Numbered from the stretch's first letter, positions 22,815 to 31,884 are shown. The stretch: DNA of 64,000 nucleotides from a bacterium HR15 (GCA_002898555.1 BEHR01000010.1:1-64000); one strand, 5' to 3'. Notes: a model not told the origin generated them from the letters alone. Numbers and translations are program-made.

Positions 22815-24613
22815 TGCAGCTCCTCCTGCACCAAAATCATGCCCACAATCTGCGGCTGCAGGTTGCGCAACATCAGCAGTGTCTGTTCGTCCAGTTCGAG
22901 ATTTTGTGGAGCGATGAGCAGCAGGCGTTGTGCTTCGCTTAAATCGCGCAGGCTGGTGGTTGCCTCACGGATTTGCAGCAAGCCGTTCAGCCCACTGGTT
23001 GAGCTTGCTGGAAGTGTTTCTGGCAGAGCTGGCTCCGCTCGCCCAGCTGGGTTTGGCTCGTCTGCCTGGAGGGTGGTTGTTGCGAGGGCGTGGGCGACCT
23101 GTTGCGTTTTGGGCGTAGCTGCTAAGGGCAAGGCGAGGGCGGTCTGCCAATGTTCCCCACCCCCTGCTGCCCTCAGGCTCCAGAGCAGCAGCTGCAAGCG
23201 TTGTCCGTCCAGCTCGTGCGGGCGCAACTCCATGAGCACGGGGATACCAAGCAGACGCTCCACATCCCAGCGCGTGCGCAGGCATCGCTCACTCCATGCA
23301 CGAATCAGTGCCAGCAGCGTGCCAATCATCAAGCCCAACATCGCCGCGAGCGCGGTGGTCAACACGGGGCGTGGGAAGGCAGGCAAATCGGGAAGGAACG
23401 CCGGCTGCAGCAGCACAGGCGACACCCGCCCGACCAGTTGTTGTGCCCGCGCCTGCTCGTATGCCTTGATTTTTTCCGTCCAGAGGGTTTGGGCGACCTC
23501 TTGCTCGCGTCGCAACGCACCGTACTCCGCCATCAGCGAAGGAACCTTGCGGAACTGGGCCTCCAGCTGCGCCTGCTGATTTTCCATGTAGCGCACAGTG
23601 GCGCGTATCGCCTCGCGTTCTGCCTCTGCCATGAGCAAAGCCTGCAAGAGTTGCTGATAGATAGGGTTGACGGCTTCCTGTCGCGACAGCAACTTGAACT
23701 CGCCGGCGACCGCCTGCTCCAGGAAGCGTGCCCGTTCGCGCTGCGCTTGAGCAATCTGAATATCCAACGCGCGGGCTTCGGGTGAATCGGGCTGATACTC
23801 GCTGCGCTGAATCTGCAACTCGGCGATTTTCTTGTTCAGCTCCTGCACTTCAGGCGGAATAGCAATCGTGCGGCTGAGGTCCGCAAAGGCAGGCTGCTGG
23901 CGGAGTTGCGCACGCAGTTCGGTAATCTGGCGGGTAAGCGCGAGTTCCTTTCCACGCTGCTCACGCACCTGCGCCACCAAATCGGCATATTTTTCCATCC
24001 CTTTCGCCAACTCTTGATCAGGGGCAACCAGCTGCTTTTGCTGCAGGAAGCGCACCAGTCGCTGGTCGATATCGGCAAGTCGCTTCTCCTGCGCCTCGAT
24101 CTCGCGCGAGAGCTTTGCCAACAGGCTGCTGGGGTTCTGGTCATACAGCTCGCGCACGAAACGCAGGTACTCCTCCACCCATGTGTTGGTTAGGCGCGCG
24201 GCTTTCGAGGCGGTCTCGTCCGAAGCGGTCAGCTCGATGACCGTGGAATTGCGGATTGCCTGGGTGCGGAACCGTTGGCTGAAGTCGCGATAGGGTTCGG
24301 CGTAGCCCAGTCGCTTCTGCACGCGCTCCAGCACCGAGCGCGATTCGAGAATCTGTCGCTGCGTTTCCACACCGGGGTTGCCACCGCCCAGAATCATCGG
24401 GAGTCCGCCCAAGCTGGGCACCGTGGCAGGGGTGTCAATCAGCACCTGCGCGGAGGCGTCGTAGCGTTTAGGGGCAAACAGCACGATGCTAAGCCCCAGC
24501 AAGATGCCCAGTGTCAGCCCGCCAGCAATCCATCGCCACTGCAAGCGCAGCGCGTGCCACAGCCACGGCAGGGCAACGGTCGATTCGCGTTCTACCCAGC
24601 TTCCCTCCTGCAT
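22811..24613 (-). CDS. Wzz/GumC-type chain-length protein with degenerate kinase-like tail
   Basis: A 600-aa inner-membrane polysaccharide co-polymerase. It has a first membrane helix near residues 26-46 (IAGGLTLGILLGLSIVLF), the Wzz core PKRYDASAQVLIDTPA, a long periplasmic coiled coil (about 165-400, Glu/Gln/Leu/Arg-rich), the P-rich exit and a second helix near 418-440 (LAAMLGLMIGTLLALIRAW). The remaining 160 residues sit where BY-kinases have their ATPase domain, yet no Walker A (GxGKT/S) is present; an alternate text ending VGMILVQEELQ resembles a decayed kinase fold. It should control chain length or export with the SLBB protein. A TAAAAT -10 box is visible 15 nt upstream of the start. 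Confidence 0.87.
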   Translation of the reverse strand: MQEGSWVERESTVALPWLWHALRLQWRWIAGGLTLGILLGLSIVLFAPKRYDASAQVLIDTPATVPSLGGLPMILGGGNPGVETQRQILESRSVLERVQKRLGYAEPYRDFSQRFRTQAIRNSTVIELTASDETASKAARLTNTWVEEYLRFVRELYDQNPSSLLAKLSREIEAQEKRLADIDQRLVRFLQQKQLVAPDQELAKGMEKYADLVAQVREQRGKELALTRQITELRAQLRQQPAFADLSRTIAIPPEVQELNKKIAELQIQRSEYQPDSPEARALDIQIAQAQRERARFLEQAVAGEFKLLSRQEAVNPIYQQLLQALLMAEAEREAIRATVRYMENQQAQLEAQFRKVPSLMAEYGALRREQEVAQTLWTEKIKAYEQARAQQLVGRVSPVLLQPAFLPDLPAFPRPVLTTALAAMLGLMIGTLLALIRAWSERCLRTRWDVERLLGIPVLMELRPHELDGQRLQLLLWSLRAAGGGEHWQTALALPLAATPKTQQVAHALATTTLQADEPNPAGRAEPALPETLPASSTSGLNGLLQIREATTSLRDLSEAQRLLLIAPQNLELDEQTLLMLRNLQPQIVGMILVQEELQ

Positions 24614-24638
24614 GCTCGCCTCACAAACATTTTACCTG

Positions 24639-24693
24639 CTGAAATTTTTGCTCTGGGGTGCTTAGCCCTGCTGGGTCAGAAAAAAAATTTCAG
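24639..24693. repeat. Inverted repeat between ggt and the wzz promoter
   Basis: Perfect 11-bp arms CTGAAATTTTT (24639-24649) and AAAAATTTCAG (24683-24693), 33 bp apart, just upstream of the wzz -10 box (TAAAAT, 24629-24634 on the minus strand). This AT-rich dyad in a GC-rich setting may be an operator or the two ends of a small mobile remnant. Confidence 0.45.
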
Positions 24694-24774
24694 ATGGTAC
24701 GGAACAGCCTTTGTGGATGCGCTTCCTTGCGGTTTGGGCACGCCCACAGTGCGCCCCCGCATGGGAGCGACGCG

Positions 24775-26364
24775 CTAAAACCCTGCTGCACAACCTTCCG
24801 TGCGTGGGTCAGAGCCGGCGCACCAGGCGTCCCGCAATCGCTGGATCAGCTGCACCGCGCTGGGGTGTGTACCATAGTTGTTTGCCCGCACATTGTGCCC
24901 GCGTTTGCGCAGCTCTTCGACCAGGCTATTCCCGCTCTCGCGCTCTTCCGCAGGGATTTCAATACTGAGCGTGCCGGGTGATGGCTCTGTGCTGAGTGTT
25001 GGTTGCCATGCCCAACGCGGCTGTTCAATCGCACTTTGTGGGTCGCGCTCGAAGTCGATCAGTTGCGAGATAACCTGCAGATTTGTCTGCACCTGCACAT
25101 CGCCGCCCGGGGTGCCCCCAACGAACACCAGCGCGCCTCTGCGCGTGATGAGATAGGCGTTCAGCGTATGAATCGGGCGCTTGCTCGGCTGCAGAAAGTT
25201 CGGGCTTTTGGGGTCAAGGCTGAAGCCGCGCATGCGGTTGCTCAGCAAAATTCCTGTGCCTTCCACGACCACGCCGCATCCGAAAGGGTGATAGACACTC
25301 TGAATGAACGAAACCGCATTCCCCTCGCGATCAGCGACGCAGAAATAGGTGGTGTTCGTCTCGCGCAACGCACCCGGCGCAGGTATTTCCTGCGCTCGCA
25401 TCGGCTGGATTGCCTCGCGCCGGCTGGCAATAAATTCTGGCGAAAGCAGCGAGCTTGAGTGATCACTCACCATGCGCGGGTCGCCCAGATAGCGCCATCG
25501 GTCGGCAAAGGCACATTTGATGGACTCTACCATCCAGTGGATACGGTCAACAGGGTTCAGTTCGCGCAGGTTCACTCCGTTCAGAATCGCGAGGGCTTCT
25601 GCCAGAATGATGCCCTGTGAGACGGGCGGCTGTGCGTGAATCGTGTAGCCACGGTAGTTTACCTGCAGCGGCTCCCGCACCTCCGAGGAATGCCTTGCCA
25701 GGTCCTCCGGTTCGAACCAACCGCCTTGCTGACGGCTGAACTCGACGATTCGCCGGGCGATTTCCCCTTTATAAAAGGCGTCGCGCCCCTGCTCGCCAAT
25801 CAGTTGGAGTGTGCGTGCCAGGTCAGGGCAACGCACTCGCTCGCCCGCGCGCGGCGGTTGGTTCAGATGGAGCAGCGCATTTATCACGGGGCGCAGGTCG
25901 CGGTTTCGCGCCGCGTTCCGCCAGATCGATTCCTTGCGTGGGCTGATGGGATAGCCCTCACGCGCATACTCCATCGCCGGCTCCAGCACCCGCGCAAGGG
26001 GCAGCTTGCCGTAAAGCGCGTGCAATCGCCCCCATGCATCCACCAGTCCCGGCACGGTGGCAGCTGTAATGCCGCGCAGTGGGATGCCGTTGGGGAACCG
26101 ATCCGGTTTCGCGGCAGCAGGGGCTGCCCCGGAGCCGTTGAGTGCCAGTGTCTGCCCGCGTTCGGCATCATAGAGTACGGCGAAGGCATCACCACCCAGC
26201 TGGCTCGCCCACGGCTCCACCACGCAGAGCACGGCAGAGGTTGCAATCGCTGCATCGATAAAGCTGCCACCTATACGCAGAATGTGCAACCCCGCACTAA
26301 CTGCCAGCGGCTGTGACGACGCCACGATGCCTTGCTCCGCCACCACAACGCTTCTGGATAACAT
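24775..26364 (-). CDS. ggt: Gamma-glutamyltransferase family protein
   Basis: A 529-aa Ntn-hydrolase that transfers or hydrolyses gamma-glutamyl groups of glutathione and related compounds after self-cleavage into two subunits. The processing site and nucleophile Thr are in RETNTTYFCVADREGNAVSF (Thr near residue 338), followed by GTGILLSNRMRGF and the PGGDVQVQTNLQVI segment. The N-terminal part shows GGSFIDAAIATSAVLCVVEP with the expected glycine-rich turn. I see no signal peptide, so it may be cytoplasmic or belong to the capsule-type (CapD-like/YwrD) branch. It is not coupled to the neighbouring genes; the SRP RNA lies directly upstream on the same strand. Confidence 0.92.
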   Translation of the reverse strand: MLSRSVVVAEQGIVASSQPLAVSAGLHILRIGGSFIDAAIATSAVLCVVEPWASQLGGDAFAVLYDAERGQTLALNGSGAAPAAAKPDRFPNGIPLRGITAATVPGLVDAWGRLHALYGKLPLARVLEPAMEYAREGYPISPRKESIWRNAARNRDLRPVINALLHLNQPPRAGERVRCPDLARTLQLIGEQGRDAFYKGEIARRIVEFSRQQGGWFEPEDLARHSSEVREPLQVNYRGYTIHAQPPVSQGIILAEALAILNGVNLRELNPVDRIHWMVESIKCAFADRWRYLGDPRMVSDHSSSLLSPEFIASRREAIQPMRAQEIPAPGALRETNTTYFCVADREGNAVSFIQSVYHPFGCGVVVEGTGILLSNRMRGFSLDPKSPNFLQPSKRPIHTLNAYLITRRGALVFVGGTPGGDVQVQTNLQVISQLIDFERDPQSAIEQPRWAWQPTLSTEPSPGTLSIEIPAEERESGNSLVEELRKRGHNVRANNYGTHPSAVQLIQRLRDAWCAGSDPRTEGCAAGF

Positions 26365-26413
26365 CTCGCCGTTTTCGCTTCATGTTCCTGAGAGTGGTCG
26401 CGCACCGGCTGTT

Positions 26414-26667
26414 GTCGCGCCCCTCCGCGGCGTGCGGCATGCCAACCACTCCGACCGGGGTCACTTCGGCACACGGGAGACCGACTTACCGTTGCTCCCT
26501 TCCGGGCCTGGCGGGGTTCATCGACCCCTCGTTGCGAAGCTCCCGATCCTCAACGCGGTCGCCTGCCGTCGTTTCGCACAGGGGACACGCCGCGAGCCGG
26601 GATTCAGCCCTGCTATGGCGGATTGCAGGTACAGGGAACCGCCAGCTCCCCGCTTAGCGCGACCACC
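26414..26667 (-). ncRNA. ffs: Signal recognition particle RNA, large bacterial type
   Basis: Read on the minus strand, the S-domain core CCAGGCCCGGAAGGGAGCAA (26491-26510 region) is the universal SRP helix 8 with GGAA tetraloop and asymmetric loop that binds Ffh. Upstream, GCTGGCGGTTCCCTGTACC and GCAATCCGCCATAGCAGGG match the Alu-domain start of large SRP RNAs such as those of Thermus. The long helix 5 is supported by GCGGCGTG near 26590 pairing with CACGCCGC near 26432. Ends are estimated to about 10 nt. It works with Ffh in co-translational targeting to the membrane. The promoter appears to lie in the last codons region of the upstream gene. Confidence 0.88.
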
Positions 26668-26675
26668 GCCCCCGA

Positions 26676-26681
26676 TTCTAC
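26676..26681 (-). promoter_or_regulatory. -10 box of the SRP RNA gene
   Basis: TAGAAT on the minus strand, about 9 nt before the estimated 5' end of the RNA; the stop codon of the oxidoreductase gene overlaps this region. Confidence 0.4.
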
Positions 26682-26682
26682 C

Positions 26683-27669
26683 CTACCACTGCACGGGAAC
26701 GGGTGTCCCACCCGCCTTTGCCGATTGCCAAGCCGCCTCCGTGAACGCAATCACCTTCAAGCCGTCCTCCGGAGTCGATTGCACCTCCTCGCGTCCCAAA
26801 ATGGCGTTGACAAAGTTGATCACGGGCTGCGAGCCTGCAGGCAGGTTCTCTGGGCGGAAACGGTTGCCTTGAGCATCGCAGATCTCCAGCTGATCCTGAC
26901 GAATGAGGTAGGTCGCCTCACTGCCGACCACGGTAATCTCTTCATGCCAACCTACGGTGGTGCTGCCAATAATCGAGAGATTCCCAATCGCGCCGTTCGC
27001 ATATTCAAACGCCAGCGCGGAATTGATATCCACAGGCACATCGAAATATTGCATAAACGCGCTCACTTTCGTGGCGGGCGCATCCGCGATCCAGAGCAGG
27101 AAGTCCACCAGATGGCTCCCTGTGTCGTTGAGCTGTCCGCCCCCCGACAGCGCAGGGTCCTGTCGCCAGCTGCCGCGCGTCATGCGATACCACCGCTGCA
27201 GATTGATGGCTTGCACGAAGTGAAGCTCGCCGATCTCGCCCCGGCGAATGCCCTCATACACATAGCGATAGGTAGGGATGTAGTGGCGTTGATAGGCGAC
27301 CAGCCCGATTTTGCCCGTCTCCTTGAACCGCTGCACCAGAACGCGGGCATGTTCCACCGTGCAGACCATCGGCTTTTCAATCATCACATGCAGCCCCCGG
27401 TCAAGGGCGTCCATCGCCTGCTGGAAGTGGAGGGTGTGGGGTGTCACGATGATCACACCGTCCATCTCCACCTGCTCCAACATCGCGCGATGGTCGTCGA
27501 AAAAGGGCACCTCCTGCAGGTGCGGGAAACGCTCCAGAGTATGAGCGCGTTGCTCCTCACTTGGCTCTGTGATGGCGACGATGGTCGCCTCCGAAACGCC
27601 CTGAAGCACATTCAGATGGTGGCGTGCCATGCCACCACTTCCAATCAAACCTAATCGTACCTGAGTCAT
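26683..27669 (-). CDS. Gfo/Idh/MocA family oxidoreductase
   Basis: A 328-aa NAD(P)-dependent dehydrogenase of the glucose-fructose/inositol oxidoreductase family. The Rossmann fingerprint VRLGLIGSGGMARHHL is at the N-terminus, the family motif HVMIEKPMVCTVEHA (with catalytic Lys of EKP) near residue 95, and the C-terminal domain holds GGGQLNDTGSHLVDFLLW near 155-172 with the His that completes the site. Substrate is probably a sugar or inositol but is not specified. AAGGAGG seven nt before ATG 27669 decides the start. It is read alone and its end abuts the SRP RNA promoter. Confidence 0.92.
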   Translation of the reverse strand: MTQVRLGLIGSGGMARHHLNVLQGVSEATIVAITEPSEEQRAHTLERFPHLQEVPFFDDHRAMLEQVEMDGVIIVTPHTLHFQQAMDALDRGLHVMIEKPMVCTVEHARVLVQRFKETGKIGLVAYQRHYIPTYRYVYEGIRRGEIGELHFVQAINLQRWYRMTRGSWRQDPALSGGGQLNDTGSHLVDFLLWIADAPATKVSAFMQYFDVPVDINSALAFEYANGAIGNLSIIGSTTVGWHEEITVVGSEATYLIRQDQLEICDAQGNRFRPENLPAGSQPVINFVNAILGREEVQSTPEDGLKVIAFTEAAWQSAKAGGTPVPVQW

Positions 27670-28037
27670 AGCAACCTCCTTCGCATAATATTGGGGAAAG
27701 ACCCAACTGTTTTTTATTCAACCCTTCCGCGGATATTCCTGCTAAGAGGCTGTTTAAAAACTGGAGTTCAAGGAGATGGGCAGGCATTCACGCTGGGGCA
27801 TTTTGGAGGGCGAGGCTCCCGCCGAGCCGAATCTGGAGGGCCAGGTTCCCGCCGAGCCGTTTCCAACCGACACCGTGCTGGGACAGGATTGTCTTGGTCA
27901 CGCATGTCGGCTCGCGGGGACGCTCGCCCTCCAGGGTGAGTTTCGGGCAGATACACCAGTCTGTCCCTACCATTCTTAAATAATCCCTTCGCTCACGACG
28001 CGCTACTCGCCTCATTGCGGTATCATGCTAAGGGGTC
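27670..28037. other. 368-bp intergenic region with several repeat families
   Basis: No gene is seen. It contains a transposon-end-like GAGGCTGTTTAAAAAC (27746-27761), two direct and one inverted copy of the GGAGGGCGAGGCTCC repeat (27804-27829, 27834-27859, 27908-27933), an imperfect GGGCAGA/TCTGTCCC palindrome (27945-27967) and a TATCAT -10 box (28021-28026) for the histidine kinase. Confidence 0.7.
27804..27933. repeat. Cluster of three GGAGGGCGAGGCTCC repeats
   Basis: Units at 27804-27829 and 27834-27859 are in direct orientation; 27908-27933 is inverted, so the outer copies can pair into a large hairpin. Confidence 0.85.
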
Positions 28038-30557
28038 ATGTCCCAGATGGAATGGCTTGCCGGGTTGATCCAGCATGCGGTCAGCGACGCGGGCACGGAA
28101 AGTCTTGCGCACCTGTTGCAGCGCGTCGCGGAACAGAGGGGCGTGTGGAACGGCATTCTCCAGCAGCGTCCTGGTGCACCACCACTGGTGCTGATGCAGT
28201 CGCCCACGATGCCCCTTGCCGACCTGCCTGACCCAAGACATTGGTCTAACCCATCGGGCTTGTCGGATTCACCTGTTGTGTGGCGTGTGGAACCGCTGCC
28301 TATCCCGGACACCTTCTACGCGCTCCGCATCCCGCGCGAGGCAGCGCACGATCCGCTTTGGGATGTGCTGGTGCAGTTGATACGACTGCTTTGCCGGCAG
28401 GAGCAGCTTCATCGGGAGATCGATAACCTGCGCCGCCAGTCGGAGCGACGCCTGCTTACTGTTGCGACCCTGTATGAAACGGCGTTCGCCTCCTCGCATT
28501 ATGAGCTGGAACGGTTCCTGCAGCTTGTCACGGAGCGTGCAGCCCATGCGATGGATGCGCAAGCTTGTACCCTGATGTTGCTGGAGCCAGACCAGAACAC
28601 CCTCCGGATTGCTGCCAGTTATGGGCTGCCGCCTGAGCTGACACAGCAAGTGCGTGTCCCATTGGGCGAAGGCATCGCGGGGAGGGTGGCATTAACGGGG
28701 GAGCCGATGATTATCACCGACCCGACGCAGCACCCCCAACTCACCGACATTGTGCCACGCCCCGAAATCAGCAGCTCTATCTGCGTGCCCTTGCATAACC
28801 GAACTGGGGGCTTGCTGGGCGTGCTGACCCTGCGACGCTTGCAGCCTGCACCCTCCTTCACCAGCGAAGACCTGAACGCTTTCACCATCTTCGCCAACCA
28901 AATCGCGCTTGCCATCGAGAACGCCCGCTTGTATGCCAATCTGAACCGACGCGTGCAGGAATTGACCACACTGGTGAACCTGTCACAGGTGGTCAGCGCG
29001 ATTCTGGACATCGAAACCTTGCTGGAGCTGGTTGGTCGGCAGATTGAGGGGGTGGTTGGCTTCTCGCGCTACGCGTTGTTTTTGCAAAGTGAATCGTTGC
29101 GCACTTATCAGCTCTCTCTGGTGCGTGGCTATACCCGCGAGATGTTCCCACCACGCGGTTTCCGCAAAGGGCAAGGTGTCATCGGCATCGTCGCCAAAAA
29201 GAAGATGCCGTTGGTGGTGCAAGATGCGCGCCGCGAACTTCAACCGATGCGCGGCTTTGGACGCACGATCGGTGCGAACCGCTACTGCGTGCTCCCCATT
29301 ATCATTCACGGCAGCTGCATCGGCGTTATCCTTGCCGATAATGAGGATCGGAGCGGCGAGTTCAGTCTTGAACAGGTGGATTTGCTCAGTGTATTCACCA
29401 CGCAGGTAGGTATCGCCATCGAGAACGCACGCCTCTATCGCGAGATGGAGCAACACTATCGTGAGATTCAGAGCCTCGCTGCCTTTCGCAACAATATTTT
29501 GCGCAGCCTGGGCGCAGGCGTGTTCACCCTCAGCCCAAACGGTTATATTGCCACTTGGAACCGCGCAGCCCAAACCATCACCGGCATCCGCGCTCGCGAT
29601 GTCATGGGCAAGCACTACAGCGAACTCTGCAAGCTGATAAGCGGGCGCATTCGAGAAGACGCGCTCCGAATGCTGCAGAGTGCACTCGACGAGGTGATCA
29701 AAGGCGGCGTCTCACGCACCCTCTACAGAATTCCGTTCCGAAAAACCCCCGATGCACAAGACGAAGCGCAACTGCTCAATTTCACCATCACCCCGCTGGT
29801 GATGCGGGGAGCTGAGAGCAGTGGGGGCGCAGTAGTCGTGTTTGAAGATGTCACGGAGTATCACCGCCTTGAAACGCGCCTGAGCCAGATGGAGCGCCTC
29901 GCCGAAATCGGTCAGATGACCGCCACGATTGCGCATGAAATTCGCAATCCGCTCACCGCGCTCAAAGGCGCTGCCGACCTGCTGATGCAAGAGGAGAATT
30001 TGCCCGAACAGGTGCAAACCTATGTGGACATCATTCGGCAGGAAGTGGCTCGGCTAAACGACATTGCGGAGGAATTTTTAGAATTCGCACGACCGTTTGT
30101 GCTGAATCGGCGCCCCGTCGTGCTGCGCCCGCTGCTAAAACGCTTGATGCAAGCCCTTGCCCCCTACTTCAAAGAGGCGAAAATCACTGCCCAGCTGGAA
30201 ATTGCGGGCGAGCCGAGCGCGCACCTCGATCCTGTCCGCATCGAACAAGTGTTGCGCAATCTGATCCAGAACGCTATCCAAGCAATGCCCAATGGGGGGC
30301 GTCTTTTCCTGCGGGCAGGTGAACAAAACAACCGAGTGTACCTGCAGGTACAGGACACGGGAGAAGGCATCCCCACTGAAATCCGTGAGAAAATCTTTTC
30401 GCCCTTCTATACCACCCGCACGCGGGGAACCGGACTGGGGCTAAGTATTGTCCAAAAGATCGTGCAGGCACATCAAGGCGAGGTGTGCGTCGAATGCCCT
30501 GCCGAAGGAGGCTCTATCTTTACCGTATGGCTTCCGAAAATGGCGAGTGGCGAATAG
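28038..30557 (+). CDS. Sensor histidine kinase with two GAF domains and a PAS domain
   Basis: An 839-aa soluble histidine kinase without membrane helices. Residues 1-140 form an unassigned domain. A first GAF domain follows (about 150-305; ASYGLPPELTQQVRVPLGEG, GVLTLRRLQP), then a second (about 320-475; GVIGIVAKKKMPLVV, GVILADNEDRSGEFS), a PAS domain (about 485-600; LSPNGYIATWNRAAQTITGI) and the kinase core. The H-box is AEIGQMTATIAHEIRNPLTA near 640, the N-box NLIQNAIQAMPNGG near 745, with DTGEGIP and RGTGLGLSIVQKIV. The architecture and neighbour fit an NtrB/AtoS-like partner of the sigma-54 activator 60 nt downstream. The input is likely a cytoplasmic small molecule or redox signal. Confidence 0.93.
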   Translation: MSQMEWLAGLIQHAVSDAGTESLAHLLQRVAEQRGVWNGILQQRPGAPPLVLMQSPTMPLADLPDPRHWSNPSGLSDSPVVWRVEPLPIPDTFYALRIPREAAHDPLWDVLVQLIRLLCRQEQLHREIDNLRRQSERRLLTVATLYETAFASSHYELERFLQLVTERAAHAMDAQACTLMLLEPDQNTLRIAASYGLPPELTQQVRVPLGEGIAGRVALTGEPMIITDPTQHPQLTDIVPRPEISSSICVPLHNRTGGLLGVLTLRRLQPAPSFTSEDLNAFTIFANQIALAIENARLYANLNRRVQELTTLVNLSQVVSAILDIETLLELVGRQIEGVVGFSRYALFLQSESLRTYQLSLVRGYTREMFPPRGFRKGQGVIGIVAKKKMPLVVQDARRELQPMRGFGRTIGANRYCVLPIIIHGSCIGVILADNEDRSGEFSLEQVDLLSVFTTQVGIAIENARLYREMEQHYREIQSLAAFRNNILRSLGAGVFTLSPNGYIATWNRAAQTITGIRARDVMGKHYSELCKLISGRIREDALRMLQSALDEVIKGGVSRTLYRIPFRKTPDAQDEAQLLNFTITPLVMRGAESSGGAVVVFEDVTEYHRLETRLSQMERLAEIGQMTATIAHEIRNPLTALKGAADLLMQEENLPEQVQTYVDIIRQEVARLNDIAEEFLEFARPFVLNRRPVVLRPLLKRLMQALAPYFKEAKITAQLEIAGEPSAHLDPVRIEQVLRNLIQNAIQAMPNGGRLFLRAGEQNNRVYLQVQDTGEGIPTEIREKIFSPFYTTRTRGTGLGLSIVQKIVQAHQGEVCVECPAEGGSIFTVWLPKMASGE

Positions 30558-30608
30558 TGAGGGGCAAGTAGCAAGTAGTAAATGGAATCTATTCATTCGC
30601 CACTTGCC
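30541..30608. repeat. Inverted repeat of the CACTCGCC/GGCGAGTGG family
   Basis: TGGCGAGTGGCGAATAG at the 3' end of the kinase gene faces CTATTCATTCGCCACTTGCC (30588-30607), giving a hairpin between the kinase and regulator genes. Related sequences occur at 41885, 43652, 47534 and 48889. Confidence 0.55.
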
Positions 30609-30625
30609 AAAAAGAGGTGAATGCC

Positions 30626-31816
30626 ATGAGTGCAACCGTGCTGATTGTGGATGATGAAGAAAATATCCGTCGCGTGCTGTCGATGGGGCTTCAAAAAGAC
30701 GGTTATCATACGCTCACCGCATCGGGCGGACATCAAGCGTTGAAACTGCTGGATGAGGCACACTGCGATGTGTTGGTCTCCGATGTGGTGATGCCCGATA
30801 TGAACGGTCTGGAGCTGCTGCGTCGGGTGCGTGAAAAATATCCCGACCTGATTGTGGTCATGATGACCGCCTTCGGCACGATCCCGGCTGCAGTGGAGGC
30901 GATGCGACTGGGTGCGGTCGATTTCCTGACCAAGCCACTGGAGATGGATGTGCTGCGCAAAGTGATTCGCAACGCCTTGCGCGACCGTGAACGCTTTCCG
31001 ACCACCCCAGACACACGCCGACGCGCTGCCCCACGCAAGGAGACCCTCTTCATCGGCAATAGCCCCACCATCCGTGAAATCTTGCAAATCGTGGAGCGTG
31101 TTGCAGATACACGCACCACCGTCCTGATTACGGGTGAGAGCGGTACGGGCAAGGAACTTATCGCTCGAATGCTCCACGAAAAAAGCAGCCGTGCCAGCGG
31201 TCCCTTCGTAGCTGTCTCTTGCGCAGCCATCCCGGAAACCCTGCTGGAGGTGGAACTATTCGGGGCGGTCAAGGGCGCATACACCGGGGCTGAAACGGAC
31301 CGCATCGGCAAGTTCGAAGCGGCAAACGGTGGCACGCTCTTTCTGGACGAAATTGGCGACATCCCACCCTTGATTCAGGTCAAATTGCTGCGCGTGTTGC
31401 AAGAGCGCGAGATTGAACGGCTGGGCAGCAACAAACCGATCCCCGTCGATGTGCGCCTCGTCGCTGCGACCAATCGCGATCTGGAACAGGCGGTGCAGGC
31501 AGGCACTTTCCGGGCGGACCTGTTCTATCGCCTGCAGGTGGTGCATATCCATCTACCGCCCCTGCGCGAGCGCCCCGAAGATATACCCCTGCTAATTGAG
31601 CATTTTGTCAGGAAGTACGCGCAAGAGAACAATCGCGCCATGCACGAGGTCAGCCCCGAAGCGTTGCAACTGTTGAAAGCATATCCATGGCCAGGCAATG
31701 TGCGCGAGCTGGAGAATGCTATCGAATCGTCTGTGGTGTTAGCCCCGCCCGACGCGCCCACCCTACTGCCCGAACACCTGCCACCCCAACTCCGTCGAAC
31801 ACTGTCAAGCAAGTAG
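30626..31816 (+). CDS. Sigma-54-dependent response regulator lacking the DNA-binding domain
   Basis: A 396-aa NtrC-like protein. The receiver (1-120) has the acidic pair in LIVDDEEN, phospho-acceptor Asp53 in LVSDVVMPD, and K near 103 in FLTKPLE. The AAA+ domain shows Walker [13 protein letters not shown], the sigma-54 contact loop as GAYTGA (a Tyr version of GAFTGA) and DEIGDIPP for Walker B. After the [17 protein letters not shown] helix the protein ends at [12 protein letters not shown], about 25 residues later, without the Fis-type helix-turn-helix. It probably activates RpoN promoters from solution, as FlgR does. ATG 30626 with AAAGAGGTG is preferred over GTG 30617. Confidence 0.9.
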   Translation: MSATVLIVDDEENIRRVLSMGLQKDGYHTLTASGGHQALKLLDEAHCDVLVSDVVMPDMNGLELLRRVREKYPDLIVVMMTAFGTIPAAVEAMRLGAVDFLTKPLEMDVLRKVIRNALRDRERFPTTPDTRRRAAPRKETLFIGNSPTIREILQIVERVADTRTTVLITGESGTGKELIARMLHEKSSRASGPFVAVSCAAIPETLLEVELFGAVKGAYTGAETDRIGKFEAANGGTLFLDEIGDIPPLIQVKLLRVLQEREIERLGSNKPIPVDVRLVAATNRDLEQAVQAGTFRADLFYRLQVVHIHLPPLRERPEDIPLLIEHFVRKYAQENNRAMHEVSPEALQLLKAYPWPGNVRELENAIESSVVLAPPDAPTLLPEHLPPQLRRTLSSK

Positions 31817-31884
31817 GGTCAGACCCCTGTCGCCCCTTCCAACGCGCTACTCGCCACACCTTGATTTCGCTGGTTCGACGGAGG

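Noticed and set aside
22620-23579. Open frame antisense to the Wzz-like gene with many Ser/Cys
   Set aside because: Composition is typical of antisense reading; the minus-strand gene has full domain evidence.
26623-27654. Open frame of 343 codons antisense to the oxidoreductase
   Set aside because: The Gfo/Idh/MocA gene on the minus strand has all family motifs; the antisense frame has none.
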